Virus record (IMG/VR): IMGVR_UViG_3300027770_000026 | Coordinates: 186,001 to 250,000 of that record | Length of the DNA: 64,000 nucleotides | Direction: 5' to 3' (one strand) | Origin: a virus | In this document: piece by piece, positions 1-9,308 of the stretch | How the letters are laid out: each line of letters begins with the position of its first letter | How positions within the stretch are numbered: position 1 is the first letter of the stretch | The notes under the pieces: generated by a model | The model's input: the letters and a program-made list of their open reading frames with translations, nothing else | The model's database searches: none | What the model was told of the DNA's origin: nothing | Made by a program: the position numbers and the translations under genes

Positions 1-2798
1 AATATGTCCTGGCTATGATTCCATTCAAACTGAATGTCGCCAGTTAAGCCAACAGACTTATAACTCAGAGGGAAGCCAATTTCGCTATCGTTAGTACCTG
101 TTCCTCGTTTGAACGAGAACAACTTGCTACCAATGAATGTGCTACCTACATATGTTGCTCGATCGCCAATGCTTGTTTTGTTAGAATCAAACAAATCAAA
201 CAGTGGTTCTTGATTGATTGCTGTTTTATTCTGCGACTGAACCCACTCATTGTTTAGATAATAAAAATTCTTACCTGCATTACTATTGCCGTCAGTAACT
301 ACGATACCATCATAATCGCTAACACTTGCAACTTCTGTTAACACAATATTAGGCTGATAGTCGTATGCTGTTAATTCAATATCGTCTAGTGATAATAGTG
401 TTGTTACTAGCGTAATTTCAATACGTTCTTCTGTACCAATGGTTACACCAGCAGTAGCTGTTACACCAGCACCCGGTGCTGCAATTACTACAGTCACTGC
501 GGTTGTAGAAGTAGTTGGGTTGGTAATAGTAATAAAATCTACTGCATCTCCAACTAATGTTGCAACTGCAGAACCACCAACAGGTAAACTAGTAACAGTA
601 TCTATTAGACTTACAGTAGGAGCTGTAGCATACCCACTTCCTCCGTTAGTTACTGTAATTTCTGTAATTGCAGGAATGTTATATACTACATCTGTTGAGT
701 ACAGATTAGAAGGTATAATATCATCACCATTTTTAAGTTCAATTGTTTTATTTCTAAAATCACCTTGAATGTTGAATACATCACCGGTGTTGGTAGCTAG
801 CCATTCGTATGGCGCTGTGCCAATTGCACCCGGATTGTATATAGACTTACGTCCTTCGTCTAGACTGGCAATTGTTACTTCGTAAATCTTGTTTCGTACC
901 TGCAAATCTGTATCAGCAGAGAACACAACTTTCATGCCGTTCTCTAGGCCAACACCATCCGCAGAATATCCAGATGCTGCCATCACGTTGCTTAGAGCAT
1001 CAATTTCTACTTGATCAAATGCATCTACTACTGCAACGTTACGACGTGCATGATTATACAATGCGATATCGTTGTCAAATTCCACAACAGGACGTTTGGC
1101 TTTTTCTGCTTGATCGATTACAAAATCTTGCTCCAGTACTTTAGCAGTATGCTCTAGTACGCGATAATGGAACCAACGATTACTGCGACTCCACGCATTC
1201 CCGTCTAGACTAGAACGTGCAATAGTAATGTAATGCTTGTTTAGAAAGCCGTAGTTGATATCTTGTTCTAGTCCGTTTGGTACTAATAAATCAACGTCAA
1301 GCAAACGAATACTGCTACCAACACCTTCTACGTAATATGTTTTGTTACGATAAGAAGCAGGTAGTACTGTTGCATCAAATGTTACTTTGAGTCCATTCAT
1401 GAACGTAACATCGCCAATTGCAAATCTCTGCTGTCCAATTACGTCTCGTTCAATATCGATAGACGGGACGCCAGTGAATGCCGATGCTGTAGTTGGTACT
1501 TGAATTGTACTAGACTGTTGGATTGGGCTACCTGTCCAACTTGGACCAACTACATATGGGAATACCGGATCGTTAGCGTTGTCAACTGTTAAGAAGTATG
1601 CATACGTTCCGTTAGGGAAATCTGGTGTTACGCAAAAACGTCCATTGTTAACGTCAAGTGTTCCTAGATTTGCAATGTATTCGTAGTCTTCAACATATCT
1701 ACCGTCTGGTGTGCCGCGAACAGCAGTTGCACCTTTGATGCGATAGCTGCTGGTCATGTTAATGATTGAGCCGCTGCCGTCTGCGTTAGTATAACCACGT
1801 GGTCCGTAGATTGGGAAGCCGTCAAACGCATACCCTAGTATCTTACTATGTCCGCTAACTGAATCGCCTAGTTCTGAACTGTATGCGTGATAGTGGAACA
1901 CACCGTTAATGTCTGGATGTCCTGCAAATTCTGTAGGACTGACGTGCTGCACATCCTCGCTGCGATTAAATTCATTTGCTAAATTGCTGCTAGTACTATC
2001 AAATGTAATTGTGTGATTTTCTAAGAAAGGCGTGTTTATTGTATACGTAACATCATTAAGCTTTTCTTTGCTGCCCATTGTGTATGTGTAAAATGGGTGC
2101 CCGTTAGTTGCAACGCCAATCATACTGCCTGCGGGTACAGCTACTTGATTCTGACTCTGTCTAATCTGCGGATCACGTGGTAGCTTAAATGCCACTGTTG
2201 TGTCTGCAACTGCTCGTGTTACATCTACTGTAGGAAAACTATCAACCAATGAAGATTGATTACTAGTTGACACGTATATATTTTTATCGTCGTAATAACC
2301 TAGTACTGTATTGTCAAATGCGGACAATTTAATGAACAGTAAGTTGGCAATTGCAAAACTTATTGGTATTGCGTCCGGGCCGTTGGGCATCCAGTAGTAC
2401 TGATCATAGTTGATCAGCTTGTCTAAACTAATCTTAAAATCAGCTGGTTTAAAATCGTCAGCTAGTGCGTTTTGTAGATTATTTTTATCAACACCATAAT
2501 AGTTTAGGGCATTGATAAAGTCTTCTGCAGTAGCACCAAAGGCATATGTACCATCTGGGTTCACTGATGCTGCACCAACTTCAAGTTGATAAGCGTTTCT
2601 TAGTTCATTATTCTCTGTTAAGAATCTATCAGTTGACGTTGCACCTTTTGCATATCTACGTCCTACATAGTAATTCAATTGTCTTGGGTCACTTGGGGTT
2701 ACCAAATGGTCCATCGTAGATGCTAAGAATCTACGGTTTAGACTTGTTTGAAATACTTCTGGTAAAAACTTGTAACTGCGTTGAAATGCTTTAGCCAT
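1..2798 (-). CDS. Virion structural protein with YHYH domain (3' end beyond window)
   Basis: The open frame begins at an ATG (2796-2798), one base after the gp6 stop, and runs off the left edge, so at least 932 codons are visible. I translated it by hand. It starts MAKAFQRSYKFLPEVFQ, and around 1800-1910 it has FHYHAYSSELGDS followed by GYAFDGFPIYGP, the signature of the YHYH domain. Further on is a Gly-rich segment (ITVTNGGSGYATAPTV) of the kind seen in phage fibre and baseplate proteins. Its place directly after gp6 in a baseplate operon suggests a wedge or baseplate-attached component in the T4 gp7/gp8 position. The YHYH family has no firm biochemical role that I know of. The C-terminus is not visible. 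Confidence 0.8.
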   Translation of the reverse strand, partial: MAKAFQRSYKFLPEVFQTSLNRRFLASTMDHLVTPSDPRQLNYYVGRRYAKGATSTDRFLTENNELRNAYQLEVGAASVNPDGTYAFGATAEDFINALNYYGVDKNNLQNALADDFKPADFKISLDKLINYDQYYWMPNGPDAIPISFAIANLLFIKLSAFDNTVLGYYDDKNIYVSTSNQSSLVDSFPTVDVTRAVADTTVAFKLPRDPQIRQSQNQVAVPAGSMIGVATNGHPFYTYTMGSKEKLNDVTYTINTPFLENHTITFDSTSSNLANEFNRSEDVQHVSPTEFAGHPDINGVFHYHAYSSELGDSVSGHSKILGYAFDGFPIYGPRGYTNADGSGSIINMTSSYRIKGATAVRGTPDGRYVEDYEYIANLGTLDVNNGRFCVTPDFPNGTYAYFLTVDNANDPVFPYVVGPSWTGSPIQQSSTIQVPTTASAFTGVPSIDIERDVIGQQRFAIGDVTFMNGLKVTFDATVLPASYRNKTYYVEGVGSSIRLLDVDLLVPNGLEQDINYGFLNKHYITIARSSLDGNAWSRSNRWFHYRVLEHTAKVLEQDFVIDQAEKAKRPVVEFDNDIALYNHARRNVAVVDAFDQVEIDALSNVMAASGYSADGVGLENGMKVVFSADTDLQVRNKIYEVTIASLDEGRKSIYNPGAIGTAPYEWLATNTGDVFNIQGDFRNKTIELKNGDDIIPSNLYSTDVVYNIPAITEITVTNGGSGYATAPTVSLIDTVTSLPVGGSAVATLVGDAVDFITITNPTTSTTAVTVVIAAPGAGVTATAGVTIGTEERIEITLVTTLLSLDDIELTAYDYQPNIVLTEVASVSDYDGIVVTDGNSNAGKNFYYLNNEWVQSQNKTAINQEPLFDLFDSNKTSIGDRATYVGSTFIGSKLFSFKRGTGTNDSEIGFPLSYKSVGLTGDIQFEWNHSQDI

Positions 2799-2799
2799 A

Positions 2800-5700
2800 T
2801 TAATTAGTTATTGTTGCTGGTGTTACGCTTTCGATAATCACAATATCGTCTACTGTGACATCATGTATCAATATTTCATCCGGCATACTTGTTATCTGGA
2901 ACAAGTCGCCAAACTCGCTTGATGTGTTTTCTGGTACAATGACCACACTACTTATTAATCCTGTTAACTGCAAGTGTACAAATGCTGCTAGTTCAGTGAA
3001 GTAGAATGTATCGCCAAAGTCATAGTTTGCATTAGCAAAGAATACGTCAATTGCACTTACAATTCTGCTCTTAATTTCATTGTCACTTACCAAGCTTGAT
3101 GAATTACGCACCACTTTAAACTTAGCACGTTGTCCAGGATCTGCCTTAGAACCAAACAGTATCTTAAAGTCTACAGGATGATAGATGATATCATCGCTCA
3201 TGCCCTTAACTGTTTCAATACTGCTTAACAAGTCGCGCAGTTCTTGACTTGTTGGCGCTGTTGGCTTAGTTAGATCATTGCGGTCAAATTTTAACCAGTT
3301 ACGCAAATCGTTGTTATATGTCTTGGTCATTACATATATGTCAATCAGATTGCTTAGTGCTGGATCAATTCTACGTGTGTCTGCTGCATTGTGTTCATAC
3401 TTAAATTGCAATGCTTCACGACCATAGTACGACTTGTAAAGACTTGTAGAATAGTATGTTGCGTCAGTTTCCTTCCACACATATAGTTTTTCAGTGTCGC
3501 GTACATAGATTAGTTGTCCATCTACATAAGGATCTAGATTAGGATCTGTTGAACCAATGTTTGACAAACTGTTAACAACAACAATGTCGCTAGTTGTACG
3601 TAGTCTCCAACGATAGAAACCAGTTGAGTCTGTGTAGCGTTCAAACACTACCACAAAGTCACCGCTGGTAAATCCGTATTGTTTAGTTGCACTAGGTGCA
3701 GTTGTGTTAACAAGCTTGTTAAAACTATCTAAGTCGTCTGGTACCTGATCATTATTTTCGTCCGCAAAACTTACGCGAACTTCTTGTGGGTTCGCATATC
3801 CGTCAATGTCTTGTATATTGTCAATGATATGAAATTTAATGTCCTTGCTATATGCGCGATCACCGTTGCTCCAATCGCTGTTAGTCTTTAGTACTACAAC
3901 TTGGTCGCTTACTACCTTGCCTGTCAATGGATCTTTAATCAACTGTGAACTGTCAAAGTAGAACTTATTTTGATCTTCACTTCTAAAGATAGTTTGTAGC
4001 AAGCGAACAGTACCCTTGTATTGTTCGTTACGATATTCAAACTTCATTAGCCAGCTAGCATCTGCATTAGTCTTAGATGTGTTTTGTGCGTAGTCTAAGC
4101 TAAAATCTACATTTGTGCTTAGGTCTCTTGCGTCAATATAGTACCATATAGAATTTAGTCTATCGTAGCCTATACCAAAGTCTACTTGATTTTGTATAGC
4201 ATCTAAGATAGTTGATTCTAGCGAGCCTAAGTCACGACTCATTGCAGGCATTGCTTCCGACAAAATAGAATTTGTTGGTACTACGTCGTTGAATGCAATT
4301 GGGCCTGACCCATCGGACAATGCGCCTGCTCCGCTATTGCTGCCGTCGCCTATCAAATTCATAATCTTAACCCAAACGTAAGATGGCTGCACAAATGTTA
4401 GCGTTATGTTAGGATTAGTTATTGTGGCTGCTTGACTTAGCGTTATTGAGTTTGTAGTGCCTGCTGTAACTGCAACAACTGTTGTGTTTGATGGGATACC
4501 CGAGCCCGATACATTCATACCAACTAGCACATTGGCCACTGAATTTGTAGTAGTCACTGTAACACTAGCATTTGATAATACGCAAGTATTAACTGTATTT
4601 GTAGATCGTTGTAGTGTACGAGTACTGTCGTAGTAATAGCCATTAGGCGCAATAAACTTTAGCAGTGTGCCTTTAGCAGCAGTATTAGTAGGATATGAAC
4701 CTGCTTCTGGGCCAAATGCTCTAGCTGCGCCAAAGCTATCTACAAAGTAACCATCGTATATGTTGTTTGAATTATGCAAACCATTCCATAGTAATCCCGA
4801 CGACAAGAAACTTATTCTATCAAATTTTACATAGTAGAAGTTAGTCAACTCTTCGTTAACTAGATATGGTCTGATTGTGTTTTGGATCACACTGTTAATT
4901 TCGTTAGCAAGGTCCGACCATGCAAACGTAAATGTTTCGTTGTAGTCCTTTTGATAGATGATACCGTCATCTGCAAACAGTTTAATTGAACTGTAACGTC
5001 CGGTTGGGTCAACTACGTCTAAGTAACGGTTTGTACCTGAGCTTGTACGATTTACTGCCTTAGCTTTAAGTACGTTCTGGCTTGTGATCACCGGATAGAT
5101 GTTATAGTCTTCGCCCGTGATCATTCTATTCTGTGTGTAATATGCTTGTGGTGCGCGAGTCTTGATATCCGTAAAGCTTTCTGCGGGACTACTGTTACTT
5201 ACGTTGGTGCGTAACGCAAAATTCATATTCATTGTGGCAACTTGTCCGTTCTTAGTTCGAACATTTATTGAATTTGTTACACGCGGCATGTCAGATGTTC
5301 TAATTTGATATGCTAGACCGTTGCTAGTGCGATAGTAGTAACGGAAGTTTCCGTTAGGGATGTCGCCAAATGTGCCGTCGGCAAATACTAAGTCTACGCC
5401 ATCATTGTCACGACCAACCGTGCTGTACACCTTGCGAATATTGCGGGATAATGAATTATAAATGATGTTGTTGCCGCTAATTTCTGAAATGTTTCTCCAC
5501 AATGCTGTGAAGTTACCGTCTGCACTTAATTCAAACAGCCATGTGTCTGTATTATTGATGCCCGATGTATTAATACCTAATACTTGGTTAGGCAACGCAT
5601 CTGCAATTCCAAAGTCTGCACTACCTAGTGTGCCCTGCTTGAACATTACGAACCAGCCAGTGTTTGGACTACCGTTGCCCTTGCCGTCATTGCGATACAG

Positions 5701-6402
5701 CAAGCTAAAACCGCTGTTTGGCACAGGTACACGTTCTGTTAGTGTACCGTCTGTGTCAATATATGCGCCTACCATTTCAAAGTTCATGTTAACGCCGCCC
5801 ACTTTCTGTGCAAACGGTAGTACTGGACTTGAATTTAGGCTGTTGATCTCATACAGGTCTGTAGTAACGCCATTAATCACAGCACGACGAGCAGGCTTAC
5901 CCACGCGCTGGTTTGTGCTCATTGCTTGACCTAGAATAATGTTAAAGTGTTCTTGAAAATCAGGGTTAGTTGCATCGTTCCAAGTAATGGGTAAATTACG
6001 TAGGTTGTTACCGTTGCTGTCCACTAGGTCTTGTGTCGTGCTTATAGTGGTAAGCTTGAGCATGCCGCTAGCAGGAATATTACGCTTTGGGGTATAGCCC
6101 ACCAGACGCGCCATTCTAATAACGCTGTCACGACGTGTTGCAGTATCGATGAAGTTTTCACGACTGTTTAGGTCTATTCGAAACGCAATGCTTTGTCCCA
6201 TGTACGCCATCATGTCGATTAGCGCAACGAATTCACTGCTTTCAATGAAGTCGTTAAAGTCTTCGGGGAAGTTGGTCTTTACGTAATCTAGCAATACTCT
6301 GCGTAGATTATCGAAGTCATAGCTGCTTAGATCAATCTGACTAAACGCTTGATATATCTTTTTCCAATCTTCAACTGCAAATATTTTTGATACGTCACTC
6401 AT
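2800..6402 (-). CDS. gp6: Baseplate wedge protein gp6-like
   Basis: T4 gp6 forms the ring of dimers that holds the baseplate wedges together. The N-terminal region (residues 1-120) has the typical gp6 opening: DFDNLRRVLLDYVKTNFPEDF, then FVALIDMMAYMGQSIAFRID and RDSVIRMARLVGYTPKR. At 1200 residues it is nearly twice T4 gp6 (about 660). Part of the excess is a Thr/Val/Asn-rich insertion around residues 604-674 (GMNVSGSGIPSNTTV), which looks like a small beta-rich module. Upstream is gp25, and a late promoter lies 5' of the start. The next gene begins one base beyond its stop. Confidence 0.9.
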   Translation of the reverse strand: MSDVSKIFAVEDWKKIYQAFSQIDLSSYDFDNLRRVLLDYVKTNFPEDFNDFIESSEFVALIDMMAYMGQSIAFRIDLNSRENFIDTATRRDSVIRMARLVGYTPKRNIPASGMLKLTTISTTQDLVDSNGNNLRNLPITWNDATNPDFQEHFNIILGQAMSTNQRVGKPARRAVINGVTTDLYEINSLNSSPVLPFAQKVGGVNMNFEMVGAYIDTDGTLTERVPVPNSGFSLLYRNDGKGNGSPNTGWFVMFKQGTLGSADFGIADALPNQVLGINTSGINNTDTWLFELSADGNFTALWRNISEISGNNIIYNSLSRNIRKVYSTVGRDNDGVDLVFADGTFGDIPNGNFRYYYRTSNGLAYQIRTSDMPRVTNSINVRTKNGQVATMNMNFALRTNVSNSSPAESFTDIKTRAPQAYYTQNRMITGEDYNIYPVITSQNVLKAKAVNRTSSGTNRYLDVVDPTGRYSSIKLFADDGIIYQKDYNETFTFAWSDLANEINSVIQNTIRPYLVNEELTNFYYVKFDRISFLSSGLLWNGLHNSNNIYDGYFVDSFGAARAFGPEAGSYPTNTAAKGTLLKFIAPNGYYYDSTRTLQRSTNTVNTCVLSNASVTVTTTNSVANVLVGMNVSGSGIPSNTTVVAVTAGTTNSITLSQAATITNPNITLTFVQPSYVWVKIMNLIGDGSNSGAGALSDGSGPIAFNDVVPTNSILSEAMPAMSRDLGSLESTILDAIQNQVDFGIGYDRLNSIWYYIDARDLSTNVDFSLDYAQNTSKTNADASWLMKFEYRNEQYKGTVRLLQTIFRSEDQNKFYFDSSQLIKDPLTGKVVSDQVVVLKTNSDWSNGDRAYSKDIKFHIIDNIQDIDGYANPQEVRVSFADENNDQVPDDLDSFNKLVNTTAPSATKQYGFTSGDFVVVFERYTDSTGFYRWRLRTTSDIVVVNSLSNIGSTDPNLDPYVDGQLIYVRDTEKLYVWKETDATYYSTSLYKSYYGREALQFKYEHNAADTRRIDPALSNLIDIYVMTKTYNNDLRNWLKFDRNDLTKPTAPTSQELRDLLSSIETVKGMSDDIIYHPVDFKILFGSKADPGQRAKFKVVRNSSSLVSDNEIKSRIVSAIDVFFANANYDFGDTFYFTELAAFVHLQLTGLISSVVIVPENTSSEFGDLFQITSMPDEILIHDVTVDDIVIIESVTPATITN

Positions 6403-6420
6403 AAATTTACCCTGTGTCTT

Positions 6421-6428
6421 TATTTATA
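6421..6428 (-). promoter_or_regulatory. T4-type late promoter for gp6
   Basis: The minus strand reads TATAAATA, an exact match to the T4 late promoter recognised by the gp55 sigma factor. It lies about 19 nt upstream of the gp6 ATG. It sits inside a spaced inverted repeat (ACCCTG at 6409-6414 and CAGGGT further right) that could form a hairpin. Confidence 0.75.
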
Positions 6429-6455
6429 TTAAGCAAAAACCAGGGTAATTAATGG

Positions 6456-6848
6456 CTACGACGTAGGTCTTATGTACCCTTCAGTTGAGAATTCCCAGCT
6501 CACTGTGTCCGACGCAGAGAATGGTATAAAGGTGATTTCGCATGCCACTCTTACACCTAGTCCGTCTTGTACTTGATCAACTGCAACAACATCTAGTCTG
6601 CAGCGCGGATCAAAACCCACAATACGTACAACGTCGTCTTCAATAGCACTCACAATCTCGTCTGTATAGGGTTCAAACAGCAAGTAGGGAATAATAGTAC
6701 CAAAGTTAGGATTTTCTAGTTTTTCTCCCCGCTTGATCGAGAAATGATTAGTTAAATCCCGCTTAATTAGGTCTATATCCGTGATAGTTGTATCGGGCTT
6801 GTTAGTTAATGTAGAACTATAACCTGAAAATGTTTTGAGAAATGCCAT
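6456..6848 (-). CDS. gp25: Baseplate wedge protein gp25-like
   Basis: This is a 130-residue protein of the gpW/gp25 family, close to T4 gp25 (132). The typical motif is visible: NHFSIKRGEKLENPNFGTI, then LLFEPYTDEIVSAIEDDVVRIV. gp25 sits at the wedge core and is thought to nucleate sheath assembly. It lies between the gp5-like hub gene and gp6 on the same strand, as expected for a baseplate operon. The start is the ATG at 6846-6848, with AAGGA upstream. Confidence 0.9.
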   Translation of the reverse strand: MAFLKTFSGYSSTLTNKPDTTITDIDLIKRDLTNHFSIKRGEKLENPNFGTIIPYLLFEPYTDEIVSAIEDDVVRIVGFDPRCRLDVVAVDQVQDGLGVRVACEITFIPFSASDTVSWEFSTEGYIRPTS

Positions 6849-6863
6849 TTGCTATAGTTATCC

Positions 6864-9308
6864 TTAATCTACCTGAGTTTTGCTACCCTGTGTAAAGTAG
6901 CCATAAGATGTTGTGCCGCTGGCATCCTTATAAGGATATGCTGCGGGTGATTTCTTCAATATCTTCCAGTGAACATACAGGCCAATTGCACCGTTACCCA
7001 AGTTATTTGCGTCTGTTGTTAACTTGCGCACATCTTCTGCTGTTAATTGCATGCTTGGTGCAAACTTAGAGAACCCTTGCTTGTTGCCTAGACCCATGAA
7101 CATCACTAATTTCAACCAACCTGCACGATCTGCACCGCTTTCTTCACGGGCACCAGTAATAATCCCTATTGACTTCAAGCTTAAGTAGTTTGAATAGGTA
7201 GAAGCAATGATGCATTTGTCCTGTAGCGCGTAGTCTAACAAGAATCCGTTGGGTCCACCGGTGCCTAACTGAGGTGTGTTTGGCGGGCTAAAGATTGCGG
7301 CATTGTTAAATCGTGGGCATAGTATTTCCTGTGTTGCAGGAGTCCAGCTTGCTTCGCTGAGTGCAGCAGCTTTAGATTGCGTGTCCACTGTTGTTATGCC
7401 CAAACCCTTAAGTAATGACATTCCCAACTGATATCTGCCAATGAATCCGTTTGGATTTATCATTGGGTCGCCGTTCGGCAACGTATCATAACGTCCGCGA
7501 CTTGCTGCAGCAGCAATATCTTCACGGAATGTATCAAAGTTAATGGCCATCTCGCTTACGAAATTAGCCAGTGTTTCTGTTAGTGCAAATGATTTGCTGC
7601 CCGATACTAATTTAGAAGTATCAGCGGGGAACGCAACGCCCGAACCATTGGAGAATACACTATCGCCTGTGGCTTTTCCTGTAGGTGCATCTGTTGCGCT
7701 AGTGTTTACATTAATCTCATGCGCAGTCCAAGGTTCATGCTGCGGGGTAATTGGCACATGACTTTGTTGCACGCCGCTGTTGAAAGGCTTGGGTATGTCA
7801 ATAACTGCAGAAGTTCTTGAATCCTTTTGTAGGGCAGTAATAGTTGTACTAGCACCTTCGTACCAGTTCTTGCTACTAGTCCATCCTGTAACAGGATGTA
7901 CATCGCCATCGTTGTCGCCATTGGTAAAGTCAAGATCAACTTTTTGGCTAAAGCTAGCAATTGTACCTGAACCTGCCTTAACTGATTCCCATATCCCACC
8001 TGCGGCATCTAGTTCTAGTTTTCCGCCTGACTTCAGGGTAATTAATCCTGAGGCATTGACTTGGAAACTAGTACCAGTTTCAAAAGTAATTTCTTTGCCT
8101 GCAGTTGTTTTGTACTCATTTACAAACTGCATGGTTCCGTTTTGTGCCTGAATGGTTAACCCACTACCGTATGAGCTAGCAGAGTTGCCCCCACCTGCAC
8201 CTGGCTTTGCAATAAGTGTTAGACTATCGCTTTCTTGAATCATGTCTGGGCTACGTTGGTAGAACTTAGCTTTACCAAGATGTCGTTGCTCAACTGCTTC
8301 GGTATTAATATTACTTGCGACCACATTAAAGTTATTTGTTGCTAGCACGTTGATGTCATTGTTAGCTGTTAGGTTTAGATCCTTCTCAGCATGTACACTA
8401 ACACTGCCCTTGCCATACACATCGATACGACCGTTAGCTGTTAGTTCAACCCACGCACTACCGTTTTGATTGATAACATATACTGAACCAATAGTATCAT
8501 TGATTAATACCATGCCGCCACTAGAGCTGCGAATTCTAACCACTTGATTTTGCCCAAGTGCATCACCGTCGTCCATTACAAATTGATGTCCACCAGTTCG
8601 GCCTGTAACTGTTAAGAACTCTTGTGAGCCCGATGTTGGTGATGGGCCTGCACGAGAAATAATCTTACCCGGTGTACTGATACCAAACACGCTAGATGGT
8701 GCTTCTCTACGCACAGTACTGGTAGTAGGTCCACGTGCTTCGTCTTGTGCTAGTCCTTGTTGTTCAAGAATAGCAGCTTGCACCAAGTGCGGTGGTGCTT
8801 TTGTCGGATCTGAATATACTTCAGACTGTGTGGTAAAAGAACCAACAGTAACTTTGTTATATTCTGTAATAGGGTCACGGTCCGGTGATGTTGTGTTAGT
8901 TGCACCGCGTTGTGCAATACCCGGAATCATATGATTCATTAATTGGTTAGGAACACATGCAAACCAAAAGCCTCTAGCTAAGTCCAAGTTGGCAAACATA
9001 ACCAATACTTGTACGCCAATGTCCGGAGGTACAAACCACATGCCATATGATTGACTTGTGCCCGTTATATCAGCATTGGAACTAGATTTTAAATTGGTTA
9101 CACCATAGAATGGCGTAGCATAACTGACTGTTAGCCAGCCAGACTGGTCTGTTGCGGGGACACTGCTAAGTTCTGGAATCCATACTTGGATACGACCCAT
9201 ACACGTAGGGTCAAGGTTATTCATTATGGTGGCAACATACGGCCCCGAATTAGTTAATGAATTAGATTTATTAGTATTATTAACTAAAAATGGTCCAGCC
9301 TGTGCCAC
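6864..9308 (-). CDS. gp5: Baseplate hub/needle protein, gp5-like with OB-fold and degenerate lysozyme-like C-terminus
   Basis: The N-terminal ~130 residues look like the gp5/VgrG OB-fold (YVATIMNNLDPTCMGRIQVWIPE, then WFVPPDIGVQVLVMFANLDL). The middle has repeated short beta motifs (VSVHAEKDLNLTANNDINV) of a needle beta-helix. The C-terminus (about 595-790) resembles a transglycosylase-like fold with GFIGRYQLG (G624-R-Y-Q-L-G), but the position where a catalytic Glu would precede Ser is Ala602 (AAAASRGRYD), so it may be inactive. The start is GTG at 9306-9308, overlapping the previous stop as TAGTG, with GGGAG 7 nt upstream. The family call is good; the C-terminal fold is inference. Confidence 0.8.
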   Translation of the reverse strand: MAQAGPFLVNNTNKSNSLTNSGPYVATIMNNLDPTCMGRIQVWIPELSSVPATDQSGWLTVSYATPFYGVTNLKSSSNADITGTSQSYGMWFVPPDIGVQVLVMFANLDLARGFWFACVPNQLMNHMIPGIAQRGATNTTSPDRDPITEYNKVTVGSFTTQSEVYSDPTKAPPHLVQAAILEQQGLAQDEARGPTTSTVRREAPSSVFGISTPGKIISRAGPSPTSGSQEFLTVTGRTGGHQFVMDDGDALGQNQVVRIRSSSGGMVLINDTIGSVYVINQNGSAWVELTANGRIDVYGKGSVSVHAEKDLNLTANNDINVLATNNFNVVASNINTEAVEQRHLGKAKFYQRSPDMIQESDSLTLIAKPGAGGGNSASSYGSGLTIQAQNGTMQFVNEYKTTAGKEITFETGTSFQVNASGLITLKSGGKLELDAAGGIWESVKAGSGTIASFSQKVDLDFTNGDNDGDVHPVTGWTSSKNWYEGASTTITALQKDSRTSAVIDIPKPFNSGVQQSHVPITPQHEPWTAHEINVNTSATDAPTGKATGDSVFSNGSGVAFPADTSKLVSGSKSFALTETLANFVSEMAINFDTFREDIAAAASRGRYDTLPNGDPMINPNGFIGRYQLGMSLLKGLGITTVDTQSKAAALSEASWTPATQEILCPRFNNAAIFSPPNTPQLGTGGPNGFLLDYALQDKCIIASTYSNYLSLKSIGIITGAREESGADRAGWLKLVMFMGLGNKQGFSKFAPSMQLTAEDVRKLTTDANNLGNGAIGLYVHWKILKKSPAAYPYKDASGTTSYGYFTQGSKTQVD

